A stretch of 50,280 nucleotides of DNA from positions 1 through 50,280 of the forward strand of contig JAICWH010000006.1 of the NCBI GenBank assembly GCA_025934895.1. The letters are read 5' to 3'. Source of the stretch: Nocardioidaceae bacterium (GTDB lineage: Bacteria > Actinomycetota > Actinomycetes > Propionibacteriales > Nocardioidaceae). Below the pieces are notes generated by a model. It ran no database searches. It saw nothing but the letters and a program-made list of their open reading frames with translations, and had not been told where the DNA came from. This document shows positions 34,416-43,234 of this stretch, in pieces (positions within the stretch are counted from its first letter, which is position 1; each line of letters begins with the position of its first letter). The translations under genes and the position numbers were made by a program.

Positions 34416-35153
34416 ATGCGCGTGCTCGTCGCTGAGGACGACGTCCGACTCGCCGACATCCTGGAGCAGTCGCTGTCCGAGGCGGGCTGGCAGGTGCGCG
34501 TCGAGCACGACGGTCGGAGGGCGTTCGATGCCGCGCTCACTGCCGGCGTGTCACGGGCAGGCGCGGCGGTGGGCTTCGACGTGTTGCTGCTGGACTGGGG
34601 ACTACCGTCGATGGACGGGCTCACGGTCTGCGGCCGACTGCGCAGCCTCGGTGTCCTCACCCCGATTCTGATGCTCACTGCTCGCGGAGCCACACCGGAC
34701 AAGATCGTCGGGCTCGACGCCGGGGCTGATGACTACCTCGCGAAACCGTTCGACCTCGACGAGCTGTTGGCGCGGCTGCGGGCGCTGCACCGACGTATCC
34801 GGCCTGAGATCGCCGACAACCAGCTGCTGCAGGTGGGAGACCTGATGCTGGACCCGGAGGAACGTCGGGTGAGCAGAGCCGGGACCCAGATCGAGCTGTC
34901 GGTGCGAGAGTTCGACATCCTGCGGCTCCTGATGGAACGCGCTGGCAAGGTCGTGAGCCGCTACACCATCCTCGATGAGGTGTGGGACGGCGAGACCGAC
35001 CTGCGCAGCAACGTGATCGATGTGCACGTCGGGAGCCTGCGAGCCAAGATCGACCGGCCGTTCGGGACTACGACCATCAAGACCTTGCGCGGCGCGGGCT
35101 ACCGAGTCGAGAAGTCGACGACTGACGGTGCGCCGGACGCTGGGGCACCGTGA
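34416..35153 (+). CDS. OmpR/PhoB-family response regulator
   Basis: A 245-residue protein. The ATG at 34416 has GGAGGGG 5 bases upstream, so an in-frame start at 34365 is rejected. Receiver: VLVAEDDVRLAD, phospho-acceptor Asp in VLLLDWGLPSMDG, and Lys in YLAKPFDLDELLARL. The receiver carries an insertion (about ten residues, TAGVSRAGAAVG) before the phospho-acceptor strand. Winged helix: LSVREFDILRLLMERAGKVVSRYTILDEVWDG, then NVIDVHVGSLRAKID and TLRGAGYRVE. It overlaps the kinase gene by four bases. Confidence 0.93.
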   Translation: MRVLVAEDDVRLADILEQSLSEAGWQVRVEHDGRRAFDAALTAGVSRAGAAVGFDVLLLDWGLPSMDGLTVCGRLRSLGVLTPILMLTARGATPDKIVGLDAGADDYLAKPFDLDELLARLRALHRRIRPEIADNQLLQVGDLMLDPEERRVSRAGTQIELSVREFDILRLLMERAGKVVSRYTILDEVWDGETDLRSNVIDVHVGSLRAKIDRPFGTTTIKTLRGAGYRVEKSTTDGAPDAGAP

Positions 35154-36640
35154 CTCGAGTCGGGCGCGGCACCCGCGGGCGGATCTCGCGGATCCCGTTG
35201 CGACGCCGGCTCGTGGCGGGGTTCGCCGCCACCATGGTGGTGCTTCTCACCGGAGCCGGAGCTTTCGTCTACTGGCGGGTCCAGTTCGCGCTGGACCGCA
35301 GCCTCAACCGCGATCTGGACGGTGCTGCGGCGGTGCTCACCCCGATGGTCACCGCTACCGGTCAGCTTCCCGCTGACTCCGCCACGCTGGCCCGCATCGA
35401 CGGGTTCCAGGTACTCGTCCCCTCGGGCCGGGTGCTGGACCAGGACGGCAAGCTGGGCTCCACCTCCGCCTTGACGACGGCGCAGCTGCGTGAAGCGGCC
35501 GTGTCCCCGATACGACGCGACACCGGTGACCTGCTGCCGGTGACCCGGCGCCCGTTCCGCCTGTACGCGACCCCGGTGCGGGTCGAAGCCTCTTCGCGGT
35601 CGACACCGCGGCAGCTGGTGCTGGTCATCGCGATCCGCAGGGATCAGCACGACGAGGCGCTGCGCGAGCTGCTGCTTCAGCTGACCGCCGCGGGGCTGGG
35701 GACCTTGGTGCTCACCTCGCTCGTCGGTGACCTGCTGGCCCGGGCCGCGCTGCGGCCGGTGGAGATGTACCGCCGCCGAGCCGCTGACATCGCCGCCGGT
35801 GCCACCGACCTCCGCCTCCAGGTCCCGACCGGTCGAGACGACGAGATCACCCGGCTCGGGCACACCCTGAACGGGATGCTCGCCGCCCTGTCTGCGGCCC
35901 TGGAACGTGAACGGCGGTTCATCAACGACGCCAGCCACGAGCTCAGGACACCGCTGACGTTGATCACCAGCCGGGTCCAGCTGACCCAGAGCCGTCCCCG
36001 GACCGTCGAGCAGCACGAGTCCGCCCTGGTGGAGATGAGACACGACCTGGCCCGGATGACCCGGATGGCTGATGAGCTTCTCGAGCTCGGAATGAGCCAG
36101 GGCCGTCAAGACGGTGCGGAAGCGCACGACCTGGTGACGGAGGCATGGGCCGCGGTCCAGGCCCGGACCGCTCTCGCGTCCCCGGGGACGGTCTACAGCC
36201 ACCCCCGGGCGTTGACCCTGGAGTCGGAGGGCCCAGTGTCGGTCCAGCTGGACTCGGTCACCCTTCGACGCGTCCTGGACAACCTGCTGGACAACTCTGC
36301 GCTGCACGGCGCCGCACCGGTGCAGGTGACCGTCGACCAGGTCGACCGATGGGCGCGGCTGCAGGTCAGCGACAGCGGGAAGGGGATGCCGCGGGAGCTG
36401 TTGGCCACCGCCACCGAGCGGTTCGCCCGGTCGGCTGAGGCCCGCAGCCGACCAGGTTCCGGCCTGGGGCTGTCGCTGGTGGCCGCGATCGTGACGGCCG
36501 CCGGCGGGCAGCTGCGGTTGTGCTATGACGGTCACCACCAGGCGGTGGGCCTTCAGGTGCCGACGCCCTGCGCCCATGGCGGCGCGATGACCGTCACCGT
36601 GCTGCTCCCAGCCGTGACCGAGATGCCTGCACGCAGCTGA
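35150..36640 (+). CDS. Membrane sensor histidine kinase (HisKA type)
   Basis: A 496-residue protein starting at a GTG overlapping the regulator stop. Helix one lies at about 20-45, a periplasmic domain of some 125 residues follows, then helix two (LGTLVLTSLVGDLLARAAL) and HAMP. Phospho-acceptor motif: FINDASHELRTPLTLI. The ATPase domain is intact (NLLDNSALHGAA, DSGKGMP, FARSAEARSRPGSGLGLSLVAAIV). The cue is unknown. It converges with the DedA-PAP2 operon. Confidence 0.92.
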   Translation: MTRVGRGTRGRISRIPLRRRLVAGFAATMVVLLTGAGAFVYWRVQFALDRSLNRDLDGAAAVLTPMVTATGQLPADSATLARIDGFQVLVPSGRVLDQDGKLGSTSALTTAQLREAAVSPIRRDTGDLLPVTRRPFRLYATPVRVEASSRSTPRQLVLVIAIRRDQHDEALRELLLQLTAAGLGTLVLTSLVGDLLARAALRPVEMYRRRAADIAAGATDLRLQVPTGRDDEITRLGHTLNGMLAALSAALERERRFINDASHELRTPLTLITSRVQLTQSRPRTVEQHESALVEMRHDLARMTRMADELLELGMSQGRQDGAEAHDLVTEAWAAVQARTALASPGTVYSHPRALTLESEGPVSVQLDSVTLRRVLDNLLDNSALHGAAPVQVTVDQVDRWARLQVSDSGKGMPRELLATATERFARSAEARSRPGSGLGLSLVAAIVTAAGGQLRLCYDGHHQAVGLQVPTPCAHGGAMTVTVLLPAVTEMPARS

Positions 36641-36710
36641 CTCTCCGAGGGTGGCGAGTTGGCGCAGGGGGAAGACGCAATGTCGCCCGCAGATGACGGT
36701 GTCGTGCAAG

Positions 36711-36747
36711 CAGCACAGGGCATCATCCAGCAGCACAGGGCATCATC
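36711..36747. repeat. Short direct repeat, 20-bp spacing
   Basis: The 17-base word CAGCACAGGGCATCATC occurs at 36711-36727 and 36731-36747. It lies in the gap between two convergent operons. Function unknown; a small tandem duplication is the simplest explanation. Confidence 0.7.
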
Positions 36748-36899
36748 ACCCGGGTAAGGCACCGCGCTGCACCTGGCGTGCACCGGCTGCGAACCAGTCG
36801 ACCTCCCGATCTCGAAACGCTCGCCGCATGCTGCCGACTCGCTACGGCGGCTCGGCGCGGGTTGATGTGGCGAGGGTTGATGTGGCCTCGACTCGAACA

Positions 36900-38339
36900 T
36901 CAGACGTCGATGTGACCGGTGCCCGTCGGGTCTCCCGACGAAGCGTGCGCATCGTCGGGAGGCAGGTAGGCCGCAGCGGCCTCGGTGAGGCCACGTCTAT
37001 CAGCAGTCAACCGGATGACCCCCCAGACCGCTAGCAGCGCCAGACCCAGGCTCATGGAGCCCAGCACGTCGGTGAGCCAGTGGACCCCGAGATAGACGCG
37101 GCTGGCAGCGACGGCGACCACGATCGCCGCGTAGGCACCGGTCAGCATCGTCTTGGTCCGCTTCGTTCGTCCAGGGGTAACCAGCACCAGCAGCACACCG
37201 TAGGCGACGGTCGCCTGGATCGTGTGACCCGAGGGGTAGGACCAGCCGCTGGCGCCCGTCAACCAGTCGGCGACCGGTGGCCGATGTCGGTGCACCAGCT
37301 CCCCGACCCCGGCGTGCAGCAGGAGGGTGGCGGCGTACACCACTCCCACCGCCACCGCGGGCCTCCACGAGCGACGCGAACGGCACGCCAGAACGGTTGC
37401 GGCCACGAGCAGCGGCACGACCATAGCGTTCGAACCCAGCCAGGTCACAACCTGGAAGAGGTGAGTCAACCAGCCCAGCCGGTGAGCCAGAGCCCAGGCG
37501 TGGGCACGGGGATCGAGCAGGGCGAGCTCCTCCCGTGCCACGACGTCTTGGGTGATGCCGAGGAACATCCACGTGGTGGAGACCGCGACGGCCGTCATGA
37601 ACGTCACGGGCAGGCCGGTCCGCGACCCCGGGTCGAGCCGACGGCCGGTCCAGGCCACGGTGCCGGGGAACCGGGTGACCAGCAGGTCCGCGGCTCGGCT
37701 GTGGCGGATGCGGTCCATCTGGCGCTGCCCCCAGCCGCCGCGGCTGCGGCGCAGCAGATAGCCTCCGACGAACCCGAGCAGGACGACGACGAGCGCTCCG
37801 AGCCCGATCCGGGAGGCCAGGTGCTCGACGTGCCGCCAGCTGCTTCCGCCGAGGTATCCGAGCAGGACACACATCGTTCCCCAGGCGGCGCCGCCGGCGA
37901 CGTTGTACAGCGCGAACTTCGGGTAGTGCATCCGGGACATGCCGGCCAGGCCCGGGATCATGACCCGCAGGGCCGCGGTGAACCGGCCGAAGAACACCGC
38001 CTTGCCGCCGCGGTCGGCCAGGTATCGTTGGGCGCGGTCGAGATGCTTGTGGTTGATGAACCGGCCCAGGGTGCCTTCGAGCAGCCCCCGTCCGTAGCGG
38101 CGCCCGACCAGGTAGCCGATCGAGTCCCCGATGACGGCGCCGAGAGTGCCGGCGGCGAGAACCGCGAGGAGCGGGATGCGCCCTTCGTAGGCCAGGACGC
38201 CGCCGAGGATGAGCGCGACCTCGCCAGGGAAGATGAAGCCGACGAACGCGGAGGACTCCAGGGCCGGGACGACGAAGACCAGCAGCAGCGCCACCCAGAC
38301 CGGGAGGGCCAGGATGTGCGCGGCGACTGCGTCGATCAT
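36900..38339 (-). CDS. DedA-PAP2 fusion membrane protein
   Basis: A 479-residue protein. The ATG at 38339 overlaps the stop codon of the upstream phosphatase gene and has GAGGAG at a good distance. The N-terminal DedA/SNARE-associated half (about 1-205) shows ALESSAFVGFIFPGEVALILGG, GDSIGYLVGRRYG, FFGRFTAALRVMIPGLAGMSRM and FALYNVAGGAAWG. The C-terminal half (about 245-450) is a PAP2 phosphatase with the three-part motif: HRHRPPVADW, PSGHTIQA and SRVYLGVHWLTDVLG. DedA proteins move undecaprenyl phosphate or phosphatidylethanolamine across the membrane, and PAP2 enzymes remove lipid pyrophosphate. The fusion suggests one protein for carrier dephosphorylation and recycling. Confidence 0.92.
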   Translation of the reverse strand: MIDAVAAHILALPVWVALLLVFVVPALESSAFVGFIFPGEVALILGGVLAYEGRIPLLAVLAAGTLGAVIGDSIGYLVGRRYGRGLLEGTLGRFINHKHLDRAQRYLADRGGKAVFFGRFTAALRVMIPGLAGMSRMHYPKFALYNVAGGAAWGTMCVLLGYLGGSSWRHVEHLASRIGLGALVVVLLGFVGGYLLRRSRGGWGQRQMDRIRHSRAADLLVTRFPGTVAWTGRRLDPGSRTGLPVTFMTAVAVSTTWMFLGITQDVVAREELALLDPRAHAWALAHRLGWLTHLFQVVTWLGSNAMVVPLLVAATVLACRSRRSWRPAVAVGVVYAATLLLHAGVGELVHRHRPPVADWLTGASGWSYPSGHTIQATVAYGVLLVLVTPGRTKRTKTMLTGAYAAIVVAVAASRVYLGVHWLTDVLGSMSLGLALLAVWGVIRLTADRRGLTEAAAAYLPPDDAHASSGDPTGTGHIDV

Positions 38340-38989
38340 CGGTGCGTCTCCTCGTGCCATGGCCTGAGCGGCTCGCGGCCGGAGTGCAGCAGGCGTCTGG
38401 CGGGGGTGCGCGCGAGACGGCTGACCACGAGCTTGAGGACGCGATGGAGGACGACGTACCCGAGGAGGGTGACGACTGCTCCGAAGATGAGCCCGATGGC
38501 CACGTCACCGGGGTAGTGGGCGCCGACGTAGACGCGCGTGAACGCCATGAGCAGCGCCGCGACGGTGGCGAGCAGTCCCAGGCGGCGGCTGACCAGCCAG
38601 ACGCCGGCGGCGACGGCACCGGCCATCACCGCGTGGTCGCTGGGGAAGGAGAAGTCACTGGTGCGGGCCACCAGGACCTCGACGTGCCGGAGGCTCGTGT
38701 AGGGGCGCGGCTCGTGGACCCAGTTCCCCAACGGCTGGTTGAGCCCGACGGCGATCAACGTCCCAACGGGCGCCCACAGCGCCGCAGCCATGGTCGCGAG
38801 GTCGCGCCGGCCGCGTGCGGTCCACCACGACCAGACCAGCAGGGCGGCGAACAGCACCACGCCGTACAGCGCGTATGCCCGAAGCGCGTCATGGAGCCAG
38901 GGCGTCGCCCGTGCGAACGAGTTCACGTGCAGGAACCACGAACGGTCCAGCGGCAGCTGCCCGAGAGACGTCGATGTGAGTGTAGGCAA
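38336..38989 (-). CDS. PAP2-family membrane phosphatase (undecaprenyl-diphosphatase-like)
   Basis: A 217-residue protein with five to six membrane helices and a full PAP2 motif: NQPLGNWVHEPRPY (first part, KxxxxxxRP-like with the Lys not obvious), PSDHAVMAG (second) and RVYVGAHYPGDVAIG (third). The size and motif layout match BcrC-type undecaprenyl diphosphatases. The start is a TTG with GGAG upstream. The gene sits 12 bases after the GT39-like gene and overlaps the DedA-PAP2 gene, so the three form an operon for lipid-carrier handling. Confidence 0.88.
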   Translation of the reverse strand: MPTLTSTSLGQLPLDRSWFLHVNSFARATPWLHDALRAYALYGVVLFAALLVWSWWTARGRRDLATMAAALWAPVGTLIAVGLNQPLGNWVHEPRPYTSLRHVEVLVARTSDFSFPSDHAVMAGAVAAGVWLVSRRLGLLATVAALLMAFTRVYVGAHYPGDVAIGLIFGAVVTLLGYVVLHRVLKLVVSRLARTPARRLLHSGREPLRPWHEETHR

Positions 38990-39001
38990 GGGAGGAATCT
39001 C

Positions 39002-40546
39002 CTAGGACGAGCTGGCGGGTGAGGACACGGAGTAGCTGGGACCGCATCCCTCGGGCAGGACGGGCAGTGATCGGTGGACGCCCCGGAGCAGCCACACGGG
39101 GTGTCCACAGACGACCGCGACCTCGCGGTAGCGCGTCTGGAGCGCGTGGCTGACGTGGTCCTGTGGGTCGAGGCCCCAGGTGTGCGGCGCGTCCCAGCGC
39201 ACCACCCAGGTCGGGGCACCGTGGAGTCGGGTGAGTGTGTGGGTGAGCAGGTTCAGGCCGGGGTCGAGGGTGCGGACCGGCAGGCTCCAGGAGTATGGGT
39301 ACGGCGAGGAGAGCCCGGATTCGTCGATGACGTTGGGATGGGTGAACGGCACCACGACCGTGTCGGTGCCCTTCGCGGAGGATGCCAGCCACCGACCGAC
39401 CTGGTAGGAGTGGCTGCGGTAGCTGTGCACCGCGACGGCGTCAGCTGGGGCAGCGACCATGGTGGTGAGCACCGCGAGGAGCGCTACGAGCTGGGTCCCG
39501 TGTCGTGCTCGCCGGACCCGCGCCGGGACGGGATGACCGGAGAGCGGGCGGCCGGCGGCGAGGCCGGTGACCAGGGCCAACATTGGGATCAGGGCGATCA
39601 GGTAATGCGGCCAGTAGTTCCCTCCGAGCAGCACCCCGACCAGCTCGACGGCTGCTGCGCCGGTGACCGCCCACACGACGGGGCTGGGGTGGAACAGAGC
39701 GCGCCACTGGCTGAGCGCCAACTGGGTGACCAACAGCCCGATGCCGCTGGCGAACGCCAACTCGACCAGGGTCCCGAGCCGGGCCTCCGGCGCGGCCAAC
39801 GAGTGCATGGCGATGACGTCGCCGGCGTCGCTACGGAACCCGTACATCGCATACACCAGCGCTCGGATACCGGCACGCGAGGTCGCCCACCAGGCGGCCG
39901 CACCCACCGGAATTGCAGCTCCCGCGACGAGACCGGTGGCCAGCAGCAAGGCGCGCTGGAGTGGGCCTCGGCGCGGGATCACGCTGCTGAGCAGGAAGAT
40001 GCCTGCGAAGACCAGGCCGTCGACGAAGTTCTGCTTCACCAGCACGGCACTCGCTCCGGCCGCACCCGAAACCAGTCCGAGCAGCAACGTGCGGGTGGGT
40101 CTGGAGCTCCGGTACAGGGCGTGCAGCGCAGCCGCCGACGTGAGCATCACCAGCGGCGCTGCGATGAGCTCACCGTTGAGCTGGTAGGCGCCCAAGAACG
40201 GGGAGGTCGCCAACGCGAACGCCGTCCACGCCGACCAGGTCGCTGCCCGGCTGCCGCCGATGGCACCCGCCGCCCACGCAGCCGCGGCGACCAGTGCGGT
40301 GGCGCAGATGCCGGCCATCAGCCGGACCCCGAACGGACCCAGCGCCTGAGCCGCCTCGAACACCACGAGCAGCCCCGGCGGCCGGTCCACCCACTGGGCG
40401 CCGTACAGGTAGGGGCCCGTAGCCCGCCAGCCGCGGGCGACCATCGCGAACCCGCCTTCGTCGGAGGTCAGCTCGCGCGAGAGGAACAGCAAGTGCAGCC
40501 CGAAGGTCAGCAGGCAGGCCACCTGCACCGACCTGCGTGCGTCCAT
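39002..40546 (-). CDS. GT39/ArnT-like membrane glycosyltransferase
   Basis: A 514-residue protein with about ten to eleven transmembrane helices. The first loop has the acidic pair of GT-C enzymes (SRELTSDEGGFAMVARG, Asp-Glu catalytic candidate) and the family-typical WVDRPPGLLVVFEA, resembling YHKPPL of ArnT/PMT enzymes. A C-terminal periplasmic domain carries GNYWPHYLIALIPML and a globular tail. It should move a sugar from a polyprenyl-phosphate donor to an acceptor outside the membrane. The ATG at 40546 is chosen; the frame remains open to 41107 but that part has no membrane segments. It is the first gene of the operon. Confidence 0.82.
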   Translation of the reverse strand: MDARRSVQVACLLTFGLHLLFLSRELTSDEGGFAMVARGWRATGPYLYGAQWVDRPPGLLVVFEAAQALGPFGVRLMAGICATALVAAAAWAAGAIGGSRAATWSAWTAFALATSPFLGAYQLNGELIAAPLVMLTSAAALHALYRSSRPTRTLLLGLVSGAAGASAVLVKQNFVDGLVFAGIFLLSSVIPRRGPLQRALLLATGLVAGAAIPVGAAAWWATSRAGIRALVYAMYGFRSDAGDVIAMHSLAAPEARLGTLVELAFASGIGLLVTQLALSQWRALFHPSPVVWAVTGAAAVELVGVLLGGNYWPHYLIALIPMLALVTGLAAGRPLSGHPVPARVRRARHGTQLVALLAVLTTMVAAPADAVAVHSYRSHSYQVGRWLASSAKGTDTVVVPFTHPNVIDESGLSSPYPYSWSLPVRTLDPGLNLLTHTLTRLHGAPTWVVRWDAPHTWGLDPQDHVSHALQTRYREVAVVCGHPVWLLRGVHRSLPVLPEGCGPSYSVSSPASSS

Positions 40547-40942
40547 ATCCGTCCAGCCGGGACGTCTCCACCGACCGGCGCGCCCACCGCGGCCGAGCCG
40601 GCGCAGCCGACGTAGCCGTGTGGGAGGCGGGCTGGCCCCAGCGGGTGGTGAGGTCTTCACGATCGGCCGGATGACGCCCGCGTCGGAGTGCAGACGGTGG
40701 TTCACGTCTTGGACGCTACGGATCACGGATGAAGCCAGGATGAAGGTCTGCCGAGACTGCTCGGCTGATGTATCGGCGCCCTCGCGGACCCACGCCCCGC
40801 AAGGTCGAACGACGGGCAGGAAAGGGGTCTTGACGGCCCGCCCACCGTCGGGACGCCTCGCCGGTCCTCGAGCCGGTCCCCACGTTCGGCACAATCTCTC
40901 CATGCCCGTCCCATCACCCGTTACGGCTGGGGTCCCCCGGCG
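40547..40942. other. Intergenic region between divergent genes
   Basis: About 400 bases separating the GT39-like gene from the MFS gene, which point away from each other. Promoters for both must be here. I see no further gene, clear dyad or repeat. Confidence 0.45.
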
Positions 40943-42262
40943 ATGAGCAACGGTCCAGCACGCGAACCAGCCCGGACGCCCCGACGAGAGTCCGGCAGCA
41001 CGGGTCTGAGCCCGTGGCGGTTCGTGGTGTGGTTCGGTGTCGTCGCGCTGCTCGGCGATGTCGTCTACGAAGGCGCACGCTCGATAACGGGGCCGCTGCT
41101 CGCTCACCTGGGTGCCAGCGCCTTGGTCGTCGGCCTCGTCACCGGGATCGGCGAGACGGCCGCTCTGGCCCTACGACTGGTGTCGGGTCCACTGGTCGAC
41201 CGCAGTGGCCGCTTCTGGGACTGGACCATCGCCGGATACGCCGTGACGATGCTCAGCGTGCCGGTGCTCGGACTCGCCACCGCCCTCTGGCTGGCCTGCT
41301 CACTCGTCATCCTCGAGCGCGTCGGTAAAGCTGTCCGCTCACCCGCCAAGGACACCTTGTTGTCCCATGCGACCGCTTCGACCGGCCGAGGGAAAGGGTT
41401 CGCCGTTCATGAGGCCCTCGACCAGATCGGTGCGCTGATCGGTCCGCTGGTCGTCGCAGGGGTCCTCGCCGCCACGCAGGACAACTACACCCCGGCGCTC
41501 GCGGTCCTGGCGGTCCCGGGAGCGGGTGTTCTGGTGCTGGTCATCTGGCTGCGGACCCGCGTTCCCGATCCTGCTGCCTATGAGCAGGCATCCCAGCCAA
41601 CGCCGAGCCGCAGCCGCCGACTGTCTCCAGATGAGGTACCGAAGCTCCCGGGTGTGTTCTGGGCCTACGCGATCTTCACCGGTCTCACGATGGCCGGCTT
41701 CGCGACCTTCGGCGTTATCTCCTTTCATCTGGTCACCCGTCACCTACTCACCCCCGCCGCGGTACCCGTCCTGTACGCCACGGTCATGGTCATTGACGCC
41801 GTCGCCGCTCTGGCCACCGGCTGGGGGTACGACCGGTTCGGCACCAAGGTGCTCGTCACGCTCCCGGTCGTCGCAGCCGTCGTTCCGGCGCTCGCGTTCA
41901 GCGACTCGGTCGGGCTCGCCGTCGCGGGCGCGTTGGCGTGGGGGACGGTGCTCGGCATCCAGGAGTCGACGCTCCGGGCGACGGTTGCTGACCTTGTAGG
42001 GCCACAGCGGCGGGCCACTGCCTACGGCGTGTTCGGCGCCGTCGTCGGGATCGCGGCCGCCGTCGGCGGGACCCTCGCCGGTGCACTGTACGGCTGGTCC
42101 GTCCCCGCCCTGGTGATCATCACCACCGGAGTGCAGGCGACGGCCCTCGTGACACTGCTTCTCACCATGCGTTCGATCTCGGGCGGTCGTCGCTCGCAGG
42201 GACGCACCGACGTGACCCCCAGCACGGGCCCGGGAGACTCCACGGAGACCGAGCAGCGATGA
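40943..42262 (+). CDS. MFS transporter
   Basis: A 439-residue protein with about eleven to twelve membrane helices. The MFS loop 2-3 motif is seen as RLVSGPLVDRSGRFWDWT. A second copy, TGWGYDRFGTKVLV, follows in the second half, as expected for the two-fold repeat. The loop after helix four, ERVGKAVRSPAKDTLLSHA, is typical of a subgroup of uncharacterised actinobacterial exporters. Substrate unknown. It is the last chromosomal-looking gene before the decayed island; its stop is 79 bases from the tRNA-like 14-mer. Confidence 0.88.
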   Translation: MSNGPAREPARTPRRESGSTGLSPWRFVVWFGVVALLGDVVYEGARSITGPLLAHLGASALVVGLVTGIGETAALALRLVSGPLVDRSGRFWDWTIAGYAVTMLSVPVLGLATALWLACSLVILERVGKAVRSPAKDTLLSHATASTGRGKGFAVHEALDQIGALIGPLVVAGVLAATQDNYTPALAVLAVPGAGVLVLVIWLRTRVPDPAAYEQASQPTPSRSRRLSPDEVPKLPGVFWAYAIFTGLTMAGFATFGVISFHLVTRHLLTPAAVPVLYATVMVIDAVAALATGWGYDRFGTKVLVTLPVVAAVVPALAFSDSVGLAVAGALAWGTVLGIQESTLRATVADLVGPQRRATAYGVFGAVVGIAAAVGGTLAGALYGWSVPALVIITTGVQATALVTLLLTMRSISGGRRSQGRTDVTPSTGPGDSTETEQR

Positions 42263-42341
42263 TGGTTCCCGCAGCGCTGCGCCGAGGCGTGCCTCTGGGG
42301 TCGAGATGTCATGTGGCCCTCGGGTGTGGTGTCCCCGGCAC

Positions 42342-42355
42342 GGTGCCCCCGGCAG
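42342..42355. other. Possible attachment-site remnant (copy of the tRNA-Arg 3' end)
   Basis: GGTGCCCCCGGCAG here is identical, in the same orientation, to 50140-50153, which is the 3' end of the tRNA-Arg gene including part of its CCA. The identity stops exactly where the IS481-like element starts (TGTCC at 42356), so a longer duplicate may have been interrupted. Fourteen bases in GC-rich DNA is weak on its own. Confidence 0.45.
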
Positions 42356-42700
42356 TGTCCGGTTCCAGGACATAGTTGACACCTGTCTCGGGACATAGTT
42401 GACACCTCTCCTGTCCTGGAGGTGCCGGCCATGTCCAAGGGCCGACTAATCATCACCGCTGTGGTCCTCGAGGGACGCTCAAAGGGCGAGGCCGCCCGCG
42501 ACTACGACGTCTCCTGCCAGTGGGTCCATCACCTCGTCACCCAGTACCGAGCCGAGGGGGAGGCCGCGGAGGCCCGCTCGCGGCGCCCACATACCAGCCC
42601 CGGGGCGGTCTCGGCGGACCTCGAGGATCGGATCGTGCGGCTCCGCAAGGAGTCCCGGCAGGGACTGGACGTCGGCGCTGTGCCGAGCACGGGTCCCACA
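42356..42700 (+). mobile_element. IS481-family remnant (left end and N-terminus of transposase)
   Basis: The left end carries the word GGACATAGTTGACACCT twice (42368-42384, 42391-42407), a typical IS481-type terminus. The transposase starts at 42431 (MSKGRLIITAVVLEGRSKGEA). Its helix-turn-helix reads ARDYDVSCQWVHHLVTQYRAEGEAA, then RSRRPHTSPGA and IVRLRKE, as in IS481 transposases. At about 42680-42700 the similarity ends and sequence of another element begins. The DDE catalytic domain and right end are absent, so it cannot move by itself. Confidence 0.85.
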
Positions 42701-43053
42701 TCGGATCTACGCCGAGCGGCTGCTCGACGACGCATGCCCTGGACCCGGATGCGCGCGGTCTACCGGCTCCAATCCGCCGCTACGCCCCCGACCCGGTCGA
42801 CGCGGCCTGCAAACGGTCCTTGGACCTCGACATCGTGTCCGTGTCGACGATCGCCGCGATTCTCGAACGCGCTACCGAGCACCACACGCCGGTGTGGCCG
42901 CCACAGCCGGCTCATCAGGCACCAGCCGGAGGGGTCGGTTCGCCCGCGACCCGGGCGAGTACCCACCGCATCCAGCAACAGGCCCAGCAACGGCCGCCGG
43001 AGCGTGCAGATCACGCTCATCCCCGCCGGCGATACCAGCGAAGGAGAACACCG
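42701..43053 (+). mobile_element. IS21-family istA remnant (C-terminal part, frameshifted)
   Basis: Pieces in different frames match the C-terminus of IS21 IstA transposases: RIYAERLLDDA, then MPWTRMRAVYRL, IRRYAPDPVDAACKRSLDLDIVSVSTIAAILERATE, and finally RFARDPGEY (frame of 42894). GAAGGAG followed by an ATG at 43054 looks like the old istB start, but the istB-like frame does not continue convincingly. At least two frameshifts; not functional. Confidence 0.7.
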
Positions 43054-43234
43054 ATGACGATGACGACCTCCACCGGCTCGCCACCCGGTTCCGTACGGCG
43101 CGTTCCCGGACGGACGGAACTGACGATCGTCTCCAGTGGTACAGGGGTTCTCTGTCGGTCGGGAAAGGTGCACAATGACGCTAGGTGCTGTCGGCGCCGG
43201 TGGTCGACGCCGCGCCGCCCAGGTGGTGACAAAC

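Noticed and set aside
40547-41107. N-terminal extension of the GT39-like protein
   Set aside because: The extra 187 codons overlap the start of the divergent MFS gene and encode Arg/Pro/Gly-rich sequence with no membrane segment or motif.
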